Assembly (NCBI RefSeq): GCF_030209435.1 | Contig: NZ_JARVRX010000002.1 | Coordinates: forward strand, 248,001 to 312,000 | DNA: 64,000 nt | Reading direction: 5' to 3' | From: Mycolicibacterium sp. lyk4-40-TYG-92 | GTDB taxonomy: Bacteria; Actinomycetota; Actinomycetes; Mycobacteriales; Mycobacteriaceae | Shown here: positions 31,410-41,295 of the stretch, one piece after another | How the letters are laid out: the number at the start of each line of letters is the position of its first letter | How positions within the stretch are numbered: the stretch's first letter is position 1 | Notes under the pieces: generated by a model | Database searches by the model: none | What the model was told of the DNA's origin: nothing | Seen by the model: the letters and a program-made list of their open reading frames with translations, nothing else | Made by a program: the position numbers and the translations under genes

Positions 31410-33452
31410 GTGGACTTCTATTCCGCCTACCGGCACGGATTCGTCCGCGTGGCCGCGTGCACGCACCACACCGCGCTCGCGGACCCGGCGACCAACGCCG
31501 CGTCGGTGCTGCGCCTGGCCCGGGAGTGTCACGACGACGCCGTCGCCCTGGCGGTGTTCCCCGAACTGACCCTGTCCGGGTACTCGATCGAGGACATCCT
31601 GCTGTCGGACACGCTGCTGGAGTCGGTGACCGAGGCGCTGGCCTCGATCGTCGCGGCGTCCGCCGACTTGCTGCCGGTTCTGGTGGTGGGTGCGCCGCTG
31701 CGGTACCGGCACCGCATCTACAACACCGCCGTCGTCATCCACCGCGGCTCGATCCTCGGCGTCGTGCCCAAGTCGTATCTGCCGACCTACCGCGAGTTCT
31801 ATGAATCGCGTCAGGTCGCGGCCGGTGATGATGTGGCGGGCACCATGCGCCTGGGTGGCGTCGACGTGCCGTTCGGCCCCGACCTGTTGTTCGCCGCCGG
31901 CGATCTACCGAACTTCGTGCTGCACGTGGAGATCTGCGAGGACATGTGGGTGCCGGTGCCGCCGAGTGCGACGGCCGCGCTGGCCGGTGCGACGGTGCTG
32001 GCGAATCTGTCGGGCAGTCCGATCACCATCGGCCGGGCCGACGACCGCAAGCTGCTGGCCCGGTCGGCGTCGTCGCGATGCCTGGCGGCATACGTCTACG
32101 CGGCTGCGGGGGAGGGCGAGTCGACGACCGACCTGGCCTGGGACGGCCAGACCATGATCTACGAAAACGGTGTGCTGCTGGCCGAATCCGAGCGCTTCCC
32201 GCGCGGAGAGCGACGCTCGGTCGCCGACGTCGATACCGAGCTGCTGGCCGCCGAGCGACTGCGGATGGGCACGTTCGACGACAACCGGCGCGCCTTCGCC
32301 GACCGGACCTCGGGCTTCCGGCGCATCGGGTTCACGCTTTCGCCGCCGTCGGGTGACATCGGCCTGCGCCGCGAGATCGAGCGGTTTCCGTTCGTGCCGG
32401 CGGATCCAGCTCGGCTGCAACAGGATTGCTACGAGGCGTACAACATCCAGGTGTCCGGCCTGGAGCAGCGCCTGCGGGCGCTGAACTTCCCGACCGTGGT
32501 GATCGGGGTGTCCGGTGGGCTCGATTCCACGCATGCGCTGATCGTCGCGGCCAAGGCGATGGACCGCGAGGGCCGGCCGCGCAGCGATATCCTGGCCTTC
32601 ACCATGCCGGGTTTCGCGACCGGCGACCACACCAAGAACAACGCGACCGCACTCGCGAAGGCACTCGGAGTTACGTTCTCCGAGTTGGACATTCGGGACA
32701 CCGCCCGACTGATGCTGGCCGAGATGGGGCACCCGTTCGCCCGGGGTGAGGCCGTGTACGACGTGACGTTCGAGAACGTGCAGGCCGGCCTGCGGACCGA
32801 CTTCCTGTTCCGGCTGGCCAACCAGCGCGGCGGCATCGTGCTCGGCACCGGCGACCTGTCCGAGCTCGGCCTGGGCTGGTCCACCTATGGTGTCGGGGAC
32901 CAGATGTCGCACTACAACGTCAACGGCGGGGTGCCGAAAACCCTGATCCAGCACCTGATCCGGTGGGTGATCTCCTCGGGCCAGTTCAATGCCGACGTCA
33001 ACGACGTGTTGCAGTCGGTGCTGGACACCGAGATCACCCCGGAACTTGTTCCCGCGGCCGACGGTGAGGCCGTGCAGAGCAGTCAGGCCAAGGTGGGACC
33101 GTATGCGCTGCAGGACTTTTCGCTCTTCCAGGTGCTGCGGTACGGCTTCCGGCCGTCGAAGATCGCGTTCCTGTCCTGGCATGCCTGGCGCGACGCCGAC
33201 GCCGGTGACTGGCCGGCCGGCTTCCCGGACGACGAGCACGTGGCCTATTCGCTGGCCGACATCCGGCACTGGCTGAAAGTCTTCGTTCAGCGGTTCTACT
33301 CGTTCAGCCAGTTCAAGCGGTCGGCGCTGCCGAACGGCCCGAAGGTGTCGGCCGGCGGCGCGTTGTCGCCGCGCGGGGACTGGCGGGCACCGTCGGACAT
33401 GTCGGCGCGCATCTGGCTCGACGAGATCGACCGCAACGTGCCGGAGGCCTGA
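31410..33452 (+). CDS. nadE: Glutamine-dependent NAD+ synthetase
   Basis: The protein has 680 residues from GTG 31410, matching the 679-residue M. tuberculosis enzyme (Rv2438c). The N-terminal nitrilase-type glutaminase has its triad at E52 ([10 protein letters not shown]), K121 (VPKSYLPTY) and C176 (HVEICEDMW), the same numbers as in M. tuberculosis. The synthetase domain has the ATP loop SGGLDST at 368-374 and [15 protein letters not shown]. It makes NAD+ from nicotinic acid adenine dinucleotide, the product of NadD encoded at 44.9 kb. Confidence 0.97.
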   Translation: MDFYSAYRHGFVRVAACTHHTALADPATNAASVLRLARECHDDAVALAVFPELTLSGYSIEDILLSDTLLESVTEALASIVAASADLLPVLVVGAPLRYRHRIYNTAVVIHRGSILGVVPKSYLPTYREFYESRQVAAGDDVAGTMRLGGVDVPFGPDLLFAAGDLPNFVLHVEICEDMWVPVPPSATAALAGATVLANLSGSPITIGRADDRKLLARSASSRCLAAYVYAAAGEGESTTDLAWDGQTMIYENGVLLAESERFPRGERRSVADVDTELLAAERLRMGTFDDNRRAFADRTSGFRRIGFTLSPPSGDIGLRREIERFPFVPADPARLQQDCYEAYNIQVSGLEQRLRALNFPTVVIGVSGGLDSTHALIVAAKAMDREGRPRSDILAFTMPGFATGDHTKNNATALAKALGVTFSELDIRDTARLMLAEMGHPFARGEAVYDVTFENVQAGLRTDFLFRLANQRGGIVLGTGDLSELGLGWSTYGVGDQMSHYNVNGGVPKTLIQHLIRWVISSGQFNADVNDVLQSVLDTEITPELVPAADGEAVQSSQAKVGPYALQDFSLFQVLRYGFRPSKIAFLSWHAWRDADAGDWPAGFPDDEHVAYSLADIRHWLKVFVQRFYSFSQFKRSALPNGPKVSAGGALSPRGDWRAPSDMSARIWLDEIDRNVPEA

Positions 33453-33477
33453 GCCGGCCGGAGTGGGCGACCCTGCA

Positions 33478-33502
33478 GAAAACCTACTATCGGTATGTTT
33501 TC
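33478..33502. promoter_or_regulatory. 25-bp dyad upstream of the secreted hydrolase gene
   Basis: GAAAACCTAC and GTATGTTTTC (9 of 10 paired) flank a 5-bp centre, and TGCA words extend the symmetry on both sides. It lies 26 bp after nadE and about 75 bp before the hydrolase start: a good operator for a dimeric repressor or a weak terminator. Confidence 0.5.
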
Positions 33503-33578
33503 CTGCAAAAGCGTCAATTATCCGAGCGCTCCTGAGCTAACTTCCAGATAGTTGTTGCCAACTGTCGGGGAGGTAGTG

Positions 33579-36080
33579 ATGTCTGCAGCACGCCATGTCG
33601 GTCGCGTTGGAGGATTGGCCGTCGCCCTCGGAGTGGGGTCGGTCATCGTCGGTGGGGGCGTGGCCTACGCCGACACGGGCACTTCGGGTACGACGGGCGT
33701 CTCCCACGGCACGTCGAGCAGCGCGCCGCCGGCCCGTCAGGACAAGGCGGCGCGGGCCGAGAAGCCCAAGGTGCCCAAAGTCCCCAAGGCCGCCAAGAAT
33801 CCGAAGGCGCCCAAGGCGAAACCGCCCAAGACCGCTGACGCGAACGGCGGATCCCAGCACCCCGCCGCGGCGCTGACGGCCGTCGCGCCGAAGCCGAAAG
33901 CCGAAGTCTCCGCGCCGGCCGAGGGAGTCTCTGCGCCCACCGTCCAGGCGGCGGGTGTCGCTTCGTCTCTGGTTCAGGCCGTGCCGACGGCAACCAAGCC
34001 GAGCGTCGGCTCGACACCCACCGGCCCGGTGCAGGCGCCGGGGGTGTGGGTGCTGCTGGCGGCGGCTCGTCGTGAGCTGGGTATCGACCGGACCCTGGGC
34101 GTCACCTCGACGTCGGCGGTCAAGCCGTCAACCCCGGTCGGTCCGTCGGCTCCGGTCGGCCTGACCGCCACGGCTCCGGCCTCGACGCTCGCCGTCCCCG
34201 GCCCCGTCGTCGAATTCGACGACGGCATCATCCACGGCTCGATCGGCACGCCGCTGAGCGGTCCCGTCAGCTACAGCGTCCTCGGCGGCTCGCCCGGCAA
34301 GGTGCGGATGCTCACGACCGGCGATTTCACCTATCTGCCGAACTACGCCGACGTCACCTCGGGCACCCCCGAGCAGTTCAAGGTGCGGGTGACCCAGCAG
34401 ACGCCGTTCGTCACCGCGCTCAAGCAGATTCCGCTGATCGGTTCGATGGTGCCGAACGTGCTGGTGAACCTGCGCCAGATTCCCGGTGTCAGTGGACTTT
34501 TGGCGCCGCTCATCGGGGCGTCGGTCGTGGTCCCCGTCGATATCAACCTCGCCCAGCTGGTGCCGGCGGGAACGCCGGTCGCGTACACCTACAAGATCGC
34601 GTCGTTCGACGGCACGCCCATCAGCGTCAACTTCTTCCCGGCAATGGGATTGGGCAAAGGTGAAGTCGCCCCGACCGTGCTGTACGGCCCCGGCATGACG
34701 CGTGCCGGCGAAACGAACCCGTACGCAACCGGTTTCGTGGGCATCGGCACGTTCCGGTCCGCCGATTACAACGTCGTCACCTGGGACCCGCGCGGTGAGT
34801 ACGCCTCGGGTGGGCTGCTGCAGCTGGACAATCCGCACTTCGAGGGCAAGGACGTGTCGTCCATCATCAGCTGGATGGCTGATCAGCCCGGCGTGCAACT
34901 CGATGACGCCGCGACCCTCGACCCGCGGCTGGGCATGGTCGGGGTGTCCTACGGCGGCGGGATTCAGCTCGTGGCGGCCGCCGGTGACAAGCGCATCGAC
35001 GCGATCGTGCCCGGACTCGCCTGGAACTCGCTGAACGATGCCCTGTACCCGCACGGCGCGTTCAAGACCGCCTGGGCGTCGCTGCTGATGCTCGGTCTCG
35101 TGCAGACCGGCGCACGGATCAATCCGCAGATCTACGGCGGCATCATTCTCGGTGACCTGCTGGGCATCCTCACCCAGAGTCAGCGGGATGTGTTGACCAG
35201 CAGTGGTCCCGGCGCTCTGGTCGACGACATCACCGTCCCGACCCTGATCATCCAGGGCACGGTCGACGACCTCATCACGCTCGACCAGGCGAACACCAAC
35301 GTCGAGATGCTCACCGACAACGTCGACGCGAACGGTAACCCCGTGCCGGTGAAGATGATCTGGTTCTGCGGCGGGCACGGCGTCTGCCTCGATCCGGTGA
35401 GCCCCATCCAGAACCAGCTGCTGACGAGTGAGACGCTCAATTGGCTGGACCGCTATGTCAAGGGCAACACCGCGACCGACACCGGGCCGACGTTCCAGTG
35501 GGTCGACCAGGATGGGCAGTTCTACGCGTCCGACGTGATGCCGACCGATCCCAGTTTCCACGGCACCCCGATCAACTCGACCAGTGCCGGCGGCTTCATG
35601 CCGATCCTGCCGATCGCCGGCGGGTCGGGCCCGCTCGGAAACCCACTGGGACTGGAGAATTCACTGCCGATCCCGACCAAGGCACAGAACGCCATCAACA
35701 TCCCGCTCACCCTCCCCACGGGGACCACGCAGCTGGTCGGGGCACCGACAGTGACGGTCAACTACTCCGGGCTCGGAACCAGTCGGTTCGTCTACGCCCA
35801 GATCGTCGACAACAGCACCGGCCGTGTCGTCGGCAATGTGGTGACACTCATACCGGTGACGCTGGATGGGCAGTCGCGCCACGTGACCGTCGACCTGGAG
35901 GACATCGCCTACACCGCAGGACCGGGGGACTCGCTGACCCTGCAGCTCGTCGCCTCGACCACGCCGTACCAGAGCTTCACGTCGGCCGGCGTCATCAACG
36001 TGTCCTCGGTTGCGGTGTCGCTGCCGACGGTCGGCACCAGCGTGGTGGCAGTCAACAGCGCGCCGCCGGTGGCCGCGTAG
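33579..36080 (+). CDS. Secreted alpha/beta hydrolase, CocE/S15-like, with low-complexity linker
   Basis: The precursor has 833 residues from ATG 33579 after GGGGAGG. A signal peptide ends about GVAYADTG (residue 30). A Lys/Pro/Ala repeat (PKVPKVPKAAK, KAPKAKPPK; about 53-77) and a Pro/Ala/Thr-rich stretch to 200 likely span the cell wall. A beta-sandwich-like region with SVLGG, TTGDFTYLPN follows. The hydrolase domain has VGVSYGGG with Ser about 457, and HGVC near the His. A C-terminal beta domain matches the jelly-roll of CocE/S15 enzymes. It is predicted to be an extracytoplasmic esterase or peptidase; the substrate is unknown. Confidence 0.8.
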   Translation: MSAARHVGRVGGLAVALGVGSVIVGGGVAYADTGTSGTTGVSHGTSSSAPPARQDKAARAEKPKVPKVPKAAKNPKAPKAKPPKTADANGGSQHPAAALTAVAPKPKAEVSAPAEGVSAPTVQAAGVASSLVQAVPTATKPSVGSTPTGPVQAPGVWVLLAAARRELGIDRTLGVTSTSAVKPSTPVGPSAPVGLTATAPASTLAVPGPVVEFDDGIIHGSIGTPLSGPVSYSVLGGSPGKVRMLTTGDFTYLPNYADVTSGTPEQFKVRVTQQTPFVTALKQIPLIGSMVPNVLVNLRQIPGVSGLLAPLIGASVVVPVDINLAQLVPAGTPVAYTYKIASFDGTPISVNFFPAMGLGKGEVAPTVLYGPGMTRAGETNPYATGFVGIGTFRSADYNVVTWDPRGEYASGGLLQLDNPHFEGKDVSSIISWMADQPGVQLDDAATLDPRLGMVGVSYGGGIQLVAAAGDKRIDAIVPGLAWNSLNDALYPHGAFKTAWASLLMLGLVQTGARINPQIYGGIILGDLLGILTQSQRDVLTSSGPGALVDDITVPTLIIQGTVDDLITLDQANTNVEMLTDNVDANGNPVPVKMIWFCGGHGVCLDPVSPIQNQLLTSETLNWLDRYVKGNTATDTGPTFQWVDQDGQFYASDVMPTDPSFHGTPINSTSAGGFMPILPIAGGSGPLGNPLGLENSLPIPTKAQNAINIPLTLPTGTTQLVGAPTVTVNYSGLGTSRFVYAQIVDNSTGRVVGNVVTLIPVTLDGQSRHVTVDLEDIAYTAGPGDSLTLQLVASTTPYQSFTSAGVINVSSVAVSLPTVGTSVVAVNSAPPVAA

Positions 36081-36095
36081 TCGCATTTCCCGGCC

Positions 36096-37685
36096 TCAGA
36101 ACGGTGGCGAGCTGTCACCGTCGATGAGGCGTTGGGCGAGTTGGAGTTTGGCTTCGGCGGTCGGTGCGGACTCCATCAGCTCGGCCCAGTTGAGTGTGCG
36201 TTCGTGCCGGATGCGTCGGGTGCGGTCTGCTGCTCGGGTGCGGCGGCGGGTGGGCATCATGAGGTCGCGGCCGGGTTGGTCGCTGGGGGTCGCCGTGGCC
36301 GGTGGCGGTGGCGGTACTGAAGGGAAGTGTTTGTCGGGGAACAGGATTCGGCTACCGGGCACGGTGGTGTAGGTGTGTCCGGTGGGTGCGGTCCAGACGA
36401 TGGTGCCGTCGGGGTGTTGGCGGGTGTGCCATCCGGTCGCGCCGCTGTAGAACGTCTTGATCAGGTGGTGTTTGCGGCATTTCGGAGTGAGGTTGCCCGG
36501 GTGGGTCGCGCCGGCCGGCCATGCAACGGTGTGGTCGAGGTCGGCGTCGACGGCGGGCTGGTCGCATCCGGGGTGCATGCAGGTGATGTCGCGCATCCGT
36601 ACGTAGTGGTCGAGCGCGATCGACGGCCGGTACTGCGGTTGCCCGGCGGCCGGAACCTGGGGTGTGGTCACTGTTTTCACGGTGGCGCCGCGGGCCGCGA
36701 GGTCGGATAGGAGGACGGCGCGGATTACGGGTCCACCGAGCAGGAATCCGACCGCCGTCTGGTCGGAGACAGGCTCGGGCTCAGGCAGAGGCGCGAGTGC
36801 CTCGGCGACCGGGGTGTCTGCCGTCACCGGCGGTTTGGACTCCGGCGCGTCGAGCAGTGGATCGCTGACCGGTTGTGGCGCAGCGCCAGTCAGGGCATGA
36901 ATGACGACTGCTGCGGCGCGCGGATCGGTACCGGCCGCGGGGCAGTCGGGATTGCCGCAGTGGCAGGGCAGTCGATCGCCTCGGACGGCCAGGATGCCCA
37001 ACGCGTCGGCGCGGCGCTGGGCGAGGCTGCGGGGATCGTCGTCGCAGACCTCGTAGGCCATGGCGGTGAGGGTGCGCTTGAGCAGTTCGGCGTCGGTGGC
37101 CAGTAACAGACCCCAGACAGACGTGACGCCTGCGGGGTCACCCGGCTTGCCGAACTCGACATCGCGACCGCGGACGGCGTTACGGGTACGACGCACCGCG
37201 GCCGGGTCGAACTTCTCGATCCAGCTGTCGATCTGCCGGATCGTGTCAGCTTTCGACAATGGACCCCATTCGCGCGCGCTTCCGGCCATGGCGATGTCGA
37301 TGAGGGTGAGCGTGGCCGGGTCCTGGACGTGTTCGGTGTGCCAGCAGATCTGGGTTACCAGCTGTAGGGGCAAATCTCCGGCGGCCAGGAGGGCGCCGAC
37401 TTCGGGGAGGCGGTCGCGCAGGGCCAAAGCGAGCTGCATCTGGCTGGCGGCTTGCCAGCGGTTGATGGTCAGCGCGGCGCCGATCTCGGCGGCAGCGGCA
37501 TCCCAGCCGTCGCACGCCCACAGGTCGCGGTCCTCGTGGTCGGTGCAGCGGCGGTGAGTCAGTTCGGCGATGGCGGCCAGGCGGCGGGCCGCGTGCTGGG
37601 CTTCGGTGCGGGTAGCGCTGGTCATCATGTCGACCAGGGCGCCGTCGTCGGCTCCCTTGGTTTCGATGATCAGCGATTCGTACAT
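36096..37685 (-). CDS. 13E12-type DUF222/HNH endonuclease domain protein
   Basis: The protein has 529 residues from ATG 37685; an open frame continues upstream but only as a shadow of the neighbouring gene. The N-terminal two thirds are DUF222 (helical, TINRWQAASQMQLALALRDRLP). The C-terminal HNH domain reads DITCMHPGCDQPAVDADLDHTVAWP followed by PGNLTPKCRKHHLIKT, with complete Cys and His ligands. These genes occur in many copies in mycobacteria (the REP13E12 family), some serving as integration sites of phiRv1-like prophage. Function is unproven; an intact HNH suggests nuclease activity. Confidence 0.92.
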   Translation of the reverse strand: MYESLIIETKGADDGALVDMMTSATRTEAQHAARRLAAIAELTHRRCTDHEDRDLWACDGWDAAAAEIGAALTINRWQAASQMQLALALRDRLPEVGALLAAGDLPLQLVTQICWHTEHVQDPATLTLIDIAMAGSAREWGPLSKADTIRQIDSWIEKFDPAAVRRTRNAVRGRDVEFGKPGDPAGVTSVWGLLLATDAELLKRTLTAMAYEVCDDDPRSLAQRRADALGILAVRGDRLPCHCGNPDCPAAGTDPRAAAVVIHALTGAAPQPVSDPLLDAPESKPPVTADTPVAEALAPLPEPEPVSDQTAVGFLLGGPVIRAVLLSDLAARGATVKTVTTPQVPAAGQPQYRPSIALDHYVRMRDITCMHPGCDQPAVDADLDHTVAWPAGATHPGNLTPKCRKHHLIKTFYSGATGWHTRQHPDGTIVWTAPTGHTYTTVPGSRILFPDKHFPSVPPPPPATATPSDQPGRDLMMPTRRRTRAADRTRRIRHERTLNWAELMESAPTAEAKLQLAQRLIDGDSSPPF

Positions 37686-37737
37686 ATGTTCGATTTTAGC
37701 GATCTCTACTGCTTCAAGCTTTCTGGCAGACACAGAT

Positions 37738-37764
37738 TGTGGATGAATTGCGTTCTGTGGATAA
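37738..37764 (-). promoter_or_regulatory. Two DnaA-box-like 9-mers before the 13E12 gene
   Basis: TGTGGATAA (37756-37764) is the exact reverse complement of the DnaA box TTATCCACA. TGTGGATGA (37738-37746) differs at one position. They are 9 bp apart in the AT-rich upstream region of the HNH gene. Confidence 0.45.
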
Positions 37765-37783
37765 CTTGCCGGCGCAGAGTCGC

Positions 37784-38971
37784 TCAGGCGACGGCCAGCA
37801 CGTTCGGTTCGTCGAGATCGTCGTCGGTGTGGCGCTGCGACCGCGCGGCCGCATGCACCACCAACGCGAAGGCGACGGTGATCGGGATGACCGGGCCGTC
37901 CATGCCGCCGGCGAGGACGGCGTCGGCCGTGGTGAAGGCGGGCGGCACGATCTGCGCGTACAGGCTCGCGGCGGTCGGCGCGGCGGCGAAACCCCACATG
38001 AGCCAGCGCCACTGCCGTTCGCGTGCGGTGTCGCCGGCAGCGCGCGCACGGACCATGCCACGCACGGCGACCGCGAGGGTGAGCCAGGCGGGTACCAGGT
38101 GAAAAAGTGCGAGGCTGTGGGGGATCGGCGCGGGTAGCCCGAGCACCAGGGCGGTGTAGGTCAGTGAGCCGGCGATCGCCAAAAGCAGTGCAGCGCCGTA
38201 CGTCCACCTCGGGGCGCAACGAACGCCGGCAGCCGGCGTCGGCTGCTGGGTCAGCATGAACGCGAACACCGCACTGCCGGGCGCGGCGACGCCGAGGATG
38301 ACGGAACCCACGCCGATGTTGGTCAGCAGATCGTGCTGGGGGATCAGCGGCTGTATCCCGATCCAGATCACCCGAAGCAACGGCGCTGTCATCATGAGGG
38401 CGATGCCGTAGATCATCCAGGCCTGGTGCGTGACCACGTCGCGGCGGCGGATCGCGTAGACCGCATACCAACCGCTGCCGAGCGTGCCGATTGCCAAGGC
38501 GCGCAACTGCGTTTCGAACGCCGGCCCGATGAAATGCTGGGCAGGCGGCGTGAGGTACAGGAATACCAACGCGGTCAGCATGCTGACAGACATCAGCGCG
38601 AGATAGCTGCGGCCGATCCACCGGTGGGCGGCCGGCCATCGCGCGCGCACCCGTGCCGAAAACTGAAACAGCCCGAGCGCCAAAGCAATTCCGGCCAGGG
38701 TGGTGTGCACAATGAGAACCATTCGATGCTCGGCGTAGGCGCCGTGGCGCACCGATTCGACCGACCCGTCACCGAGGGCGTAGCCGTCGCCGTTGATTGC
38801 GGTGTTGACGGCGTCCTGCCAGCGCGACAAGCCGGGCGCGAAAAGTGGCCAGGTGTAGTTGAGCGCGAGCGGCACGTAGAAGGCGGCGATGGCGACCGTG
38901 AGCACGAAGAATCGCCGTGACACCGCGATTCGTTTGTGGCCGTCCATTTGAACGTCAGATTCTATGGCCAC
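37784..38971 (-). CDS. DUF2306 membrane protein
   Basis: About 395 residues from GTG 38971; an internal ATG at 38947 is an alternative. Around ten hydrophobic segments are spread over the length, with charged short loops. HTTLAGIALALGLFQF and AAHRWIGRSYLALM match the DUF2306 signature seen in predicted heme/cytochrome-like membrane proteins. Histidines in or near helices (VIVHTTL, AHRWIG, VTHQAW) could bind heme. No function is established. It lies on the same strand as the HNH, P450 and rbsK genes. Confidence 0.8.
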   Translation of the reverse strand: MAIESDVQMDGHKRIAVSRRFFVLTVAIAAFYVPLALNYTWPLFAPGLSRWQDAVNTAINGDGYALGDGSVESVRHGAYAEHRMVLIVHTTLAGIALALGLFQFSARVRARWPAAHRWIGRSYLALMSVSMLTALVFLYLTPPAQHFIGPAFETQLRALAIGTLGSGWYAVYAIRRRDVVTHQAWMIYGIALMMTAPLLRVIWIGIQPLIPQHDLLTNIGVGSVILGVAAPGSAVFAFMLTQQPTPAAGVRCAPRWTYGAALLLAIAGSLTYTALVLGLPAPIPHSLALFHLVPAWLTLAVAVRGMVRARAAGDTARERQWRWLMWGFAAAPTAASLYAQIVPPAFTTADAVLAGGMDGPVIPITVAFALVVHAAARSQRHTDDDLDEPNVLAVA

Positions 38972-39061
38972 CCAGGGCTAACCTGCAGTATTTGCTGAGT
39001 CGGGACTGACGCATGGGTTTCGTTCGGTAGCGCGCTCACCCGGCGCGTGCGGGCGGCCCGC

Positions 39062-40312
39062 TCAGGAAGCCGCCCGCCATGATTGATCGATGCGGTCGAA
39101 GGCGATGGGCAGAGTGATCGGTCCGCTCAAGCCCACCAGGGGTTTCCACGGCACCGGTCCGGTCACGCGGGCGCCGCGCATGCGCTGGGTCATCAAGGCG
39201 AGCGCTTCGGCGAGCTCCATCTTGGCCAGGTGCACGCCGAGGCAGTAGTGCATCCCGGCGCCGAAGGTCTGCATCGCCGGGGCGCCGGCACGGGTGATGT
39301 CGAGGCGGTCGGGATCGTCGTACACGGCGGGGTCGCGGTTGGCCGCGCCGGTGTTCACCTGCATGAAAGTTCCTGCTGGGATGAGCATCCCGGCAAGTTC
39401 GACATCCTCACGGGCCATCCGCAGCGAGCTGATCACGATAGGGGAGTGCCGCATGGTCTCTTCGACGGCGCGGTCGGCCAGGTCGGGATGTGCGCCCAGC
39501 AGGGCCCACTGGTCGGGGTGCTCGCACAGCACCTGCACCGAAGCGGCGACCTGGTTGCGGGTGGTGTCGGTACCGGCGGCGAGCAGACCGGTGGAGAGCA
39601 TCCGCAGTTCGTCGGCACTGAGCCGGTCGCCGTCCTCCTCGGCGCGGATGAGATCCGAGAGGAGGTCGTCGGTGAGGTGGTCGTGACGCCGGGCGACCAT
39701 GTCATCGATGTAATCGTCCAGGGCCTGCCAGGCGGTCAGGATCGCGGCTTCGTGCTCGGCGACGTTCCAGTCGAATGCCTGCATGAAGTCGTCGACCCAG
39801 ACAGACAGCTGTTCCCAGTCGTCGGCGGGTGCGCCGAGCAGGGCGCAGATGACCGGGGTGGGGTATTGCCGCGCGATGTCGGTCACCACATCGCAGTGGC
39901 CGCGCGCCACCTGGCGGTCGATCAGGTCGCTGACGACGTCGACGACCGTCGTGCGCAGGCGTTCGATGGCGCGGCGGCTGAAGGCCGTCGCAATCAGTCG
40001 ACGCAAGCGGGTGTGCTCCGGGCCGTCGATACTGATGATCGACGAGCTGACCCGGTCCCACACCGGACCCGAGGTGATGCCCTGAGCGACGAGGAACATG
40101 CCCTGCGGAATCCGGAATCTGGGGTCCCGCAGCACCTCGTGCGCCAGGTCGTAGGTCAGCACCTCCGGGCCGTGCGGCCCCATGGCGACCGGCGACTGCG
40201 CACGCGCCGCCCGGAGGATCGCCTGTGCCTCGTCGGGGCCCTGCGCGCTCGAGTAGTCGATGGCCGGAAGTTCGACGTCGAAGACACTCGGCATACCGGC
40301 TGCGGTGGTCAT
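39062..40312 (-). CDS. Cytochrome P450
   Basis: The protein has 416 residues from ATG 40312. The I-helix motif is LLAAGTDTTRNQ, the ExxR motif ETMRHSP, and the heme-binding loop FGAGMHYCLG with the thiolate ligand at C357. Soluble bacterial type, needing a ferredoxin and reductase; no ferredoxin gene adjoins it. It lies 60 bp after rbsK in the same direction. Class and substrate are not clear from the sequence; the GAGMHYCLG loop is common among mycobacterial P450s with lipid or steroid-like substrates. Confidence 0.94.
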   Translation of the reverse strand: MTTAAGMPSVFDVELPAIDYSSAQGPDEAQAILRAARAQSPVAMGPHGPEVLTYDLAHEVLRDPRFRIPQGMFLVAQGITSGPVWDRVSSSIISIDGPEHTRLRRLIATAFSRRAIERLRTTVVDVVSDLIDRQVARGHCDVVTDIARQYPTPVICALLGAPADDWEQLSVWVDDFMQAFDWNVAEHEAAILTAWQALDDYIDDMVARRHDHLTDDLLSDLIRAEEDGDRLSADELRMLSTGLLAAGTDTTRNQVAASVQVLCEHPDQWALLGAHPDLADRAVEETMRHSPIVISSLRMAREDVELAGMLIPAGTFMQVNTGAANRDPAVYDDPDRLDITRAGAPAMQTFGAGMHYCLGVHLAKMELAEALALMTQRMRGARVTGPVPWKPLVGLSGPITLPIAFDRIDQSWRAAS

Positions 40313-40372
40313 GTATCGACTATCCGGCGTCGCGGCCGGCACATCATCCGCTAAGTGGCGTATATCTGCGCG

Positions 40373-41239
40373 TCAGTTATGCCCGCCGCCCGCCACCGCG
40401 TCCTCGATGGTCTCGTCGTACGGTCCGCAGTTCCCCGCACCGGGAACCAGGGTGGCCAGCGCGCCGGCCGTCACGGCCCGCAGGAGGGCATGCTGCGGGT
40501 CCGTCTGCCAGCCGGCGGCCAAAACCCCGGCGAACACGTCACCGGCACCGGTGGTGTCGAGTGCCTCGACCTCGGGCGCCGCGACGTGCGTCTCGCCGTC
40601 GGGAGTTCGATGCAGGGCGCCGCGGGCGCCCTGGGTGACCACGACATGTGCGACGGGCCAGTGCCACCCGGCGGCTTCGGTTTCGTTGACGATCACCACG
40701 TCGGTGACGGCGGCCAAGTCGGCCAGCAGGCGCGGATCGGTGCCGGGAGGAGAGGCGTTGAGCATGACGGTCGCGCCGCTCTCCTTGGCCAGCCGTGCCG
40801 CGGCCAACGCGGTGGACGGCGGGATCTCCAGTTGCAGCAACAGCACGTCGCAGGCGGCGACCACCCCACGAATATGCGGTGAACCCAGGGTCAGGTGGGC
40901 GTTGGCGCCCGGTGCCACCACGATCATGTTCTCGGCGTTGCCGCCGACCATGATCGCTGCCGTGCCACTGGGTGCCGGAAGCTCGACGACCCCGTCCAGG
41001 CCGACACCGTTGTCCTGCAGGTGCTTTCGCAATGCCGTCCCGGTGGCGTCGGTCCCGAGTGCGGCGACCAGCTGGACGTCGGCGCCCGCGCGGGCCGCGG
41101 CGACGGCCTGATTGCCGCCTTTGCCGCCCGGCTCCGAATGCAGCGACGACGCCAGCACGGTCTCTCCGGGTTCTGGAAGGTCGGCCAGGCCGAACACCAG
41201 GTCCATGTTGACGCTGCCCACGACAGTGATCCGAGTCAC
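40373..41239 (-). CDS. rbsK: Ribokinase, PfkB family
   Basis: The protein has 288 residues from ATG 41239. GSVNMDL at the start, [15 protein letters not shown] near residue 40, and [13 protein letters not shown] with the catalytic Asp near residue 240 form the PfkB signature set in ribokinase form. It phosphorylates ribose at O5. The gene is divergent from proA with a 56-bp gap. Position relative to proA agrees with M. tuberculosis Rv2436. Confidence 0.92.
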   Translation of the reverse strand: MTRITVVGSVNMDLVFGLADLPEPGETVLASSLHSEPGGKGGNQAVAAARAGADVQLVAALGTDATGTALRKHLQDNGVGLDGVVELPAPSGTAAIMVGGNAENMIVVAPGANAHLTLGSPHIRGVVAACDVLLLQLEIPPSTALAAARLAKESGATVMLNASPPGTDPRLLADLAAVTDVVIVNETEAAGWHWPVAHVVVTQGARGALHRTPDGETHVAAPEVEALDTTGAGDVFAGVLAAGWQTDPQHALLRAVTAGALATLVPGAGNCGPYDETIEDAVAGGGHN

Positions 41240-41283
41240 CCGGCCACGGTAGCCCCGACAGGCCTGAACCGCGGATACCTCGT

Positions 41284-41289
41284 TACCCT
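41284..41289 (+). promoter_or_regulatory. -10 box of a leaderless proA promoter
   Basis: TACCCT ends 6 nt before the proA ATG at 41296, so the predicted start point is the A of ATG. No ribosome site is present, which fits a leaderless transcript. Confidence 0.6.
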
Positions 41290-41295
41290 GGGTTA

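Noticed and set aside
37686..38639. N-terminal extension of the 13E12 frame to 847 residues
   Set aside because: It runs opposite no stop but overlaps the DUF2306 gene in another frame and is Arg-rich noise; family members begin near residue MYESLI.
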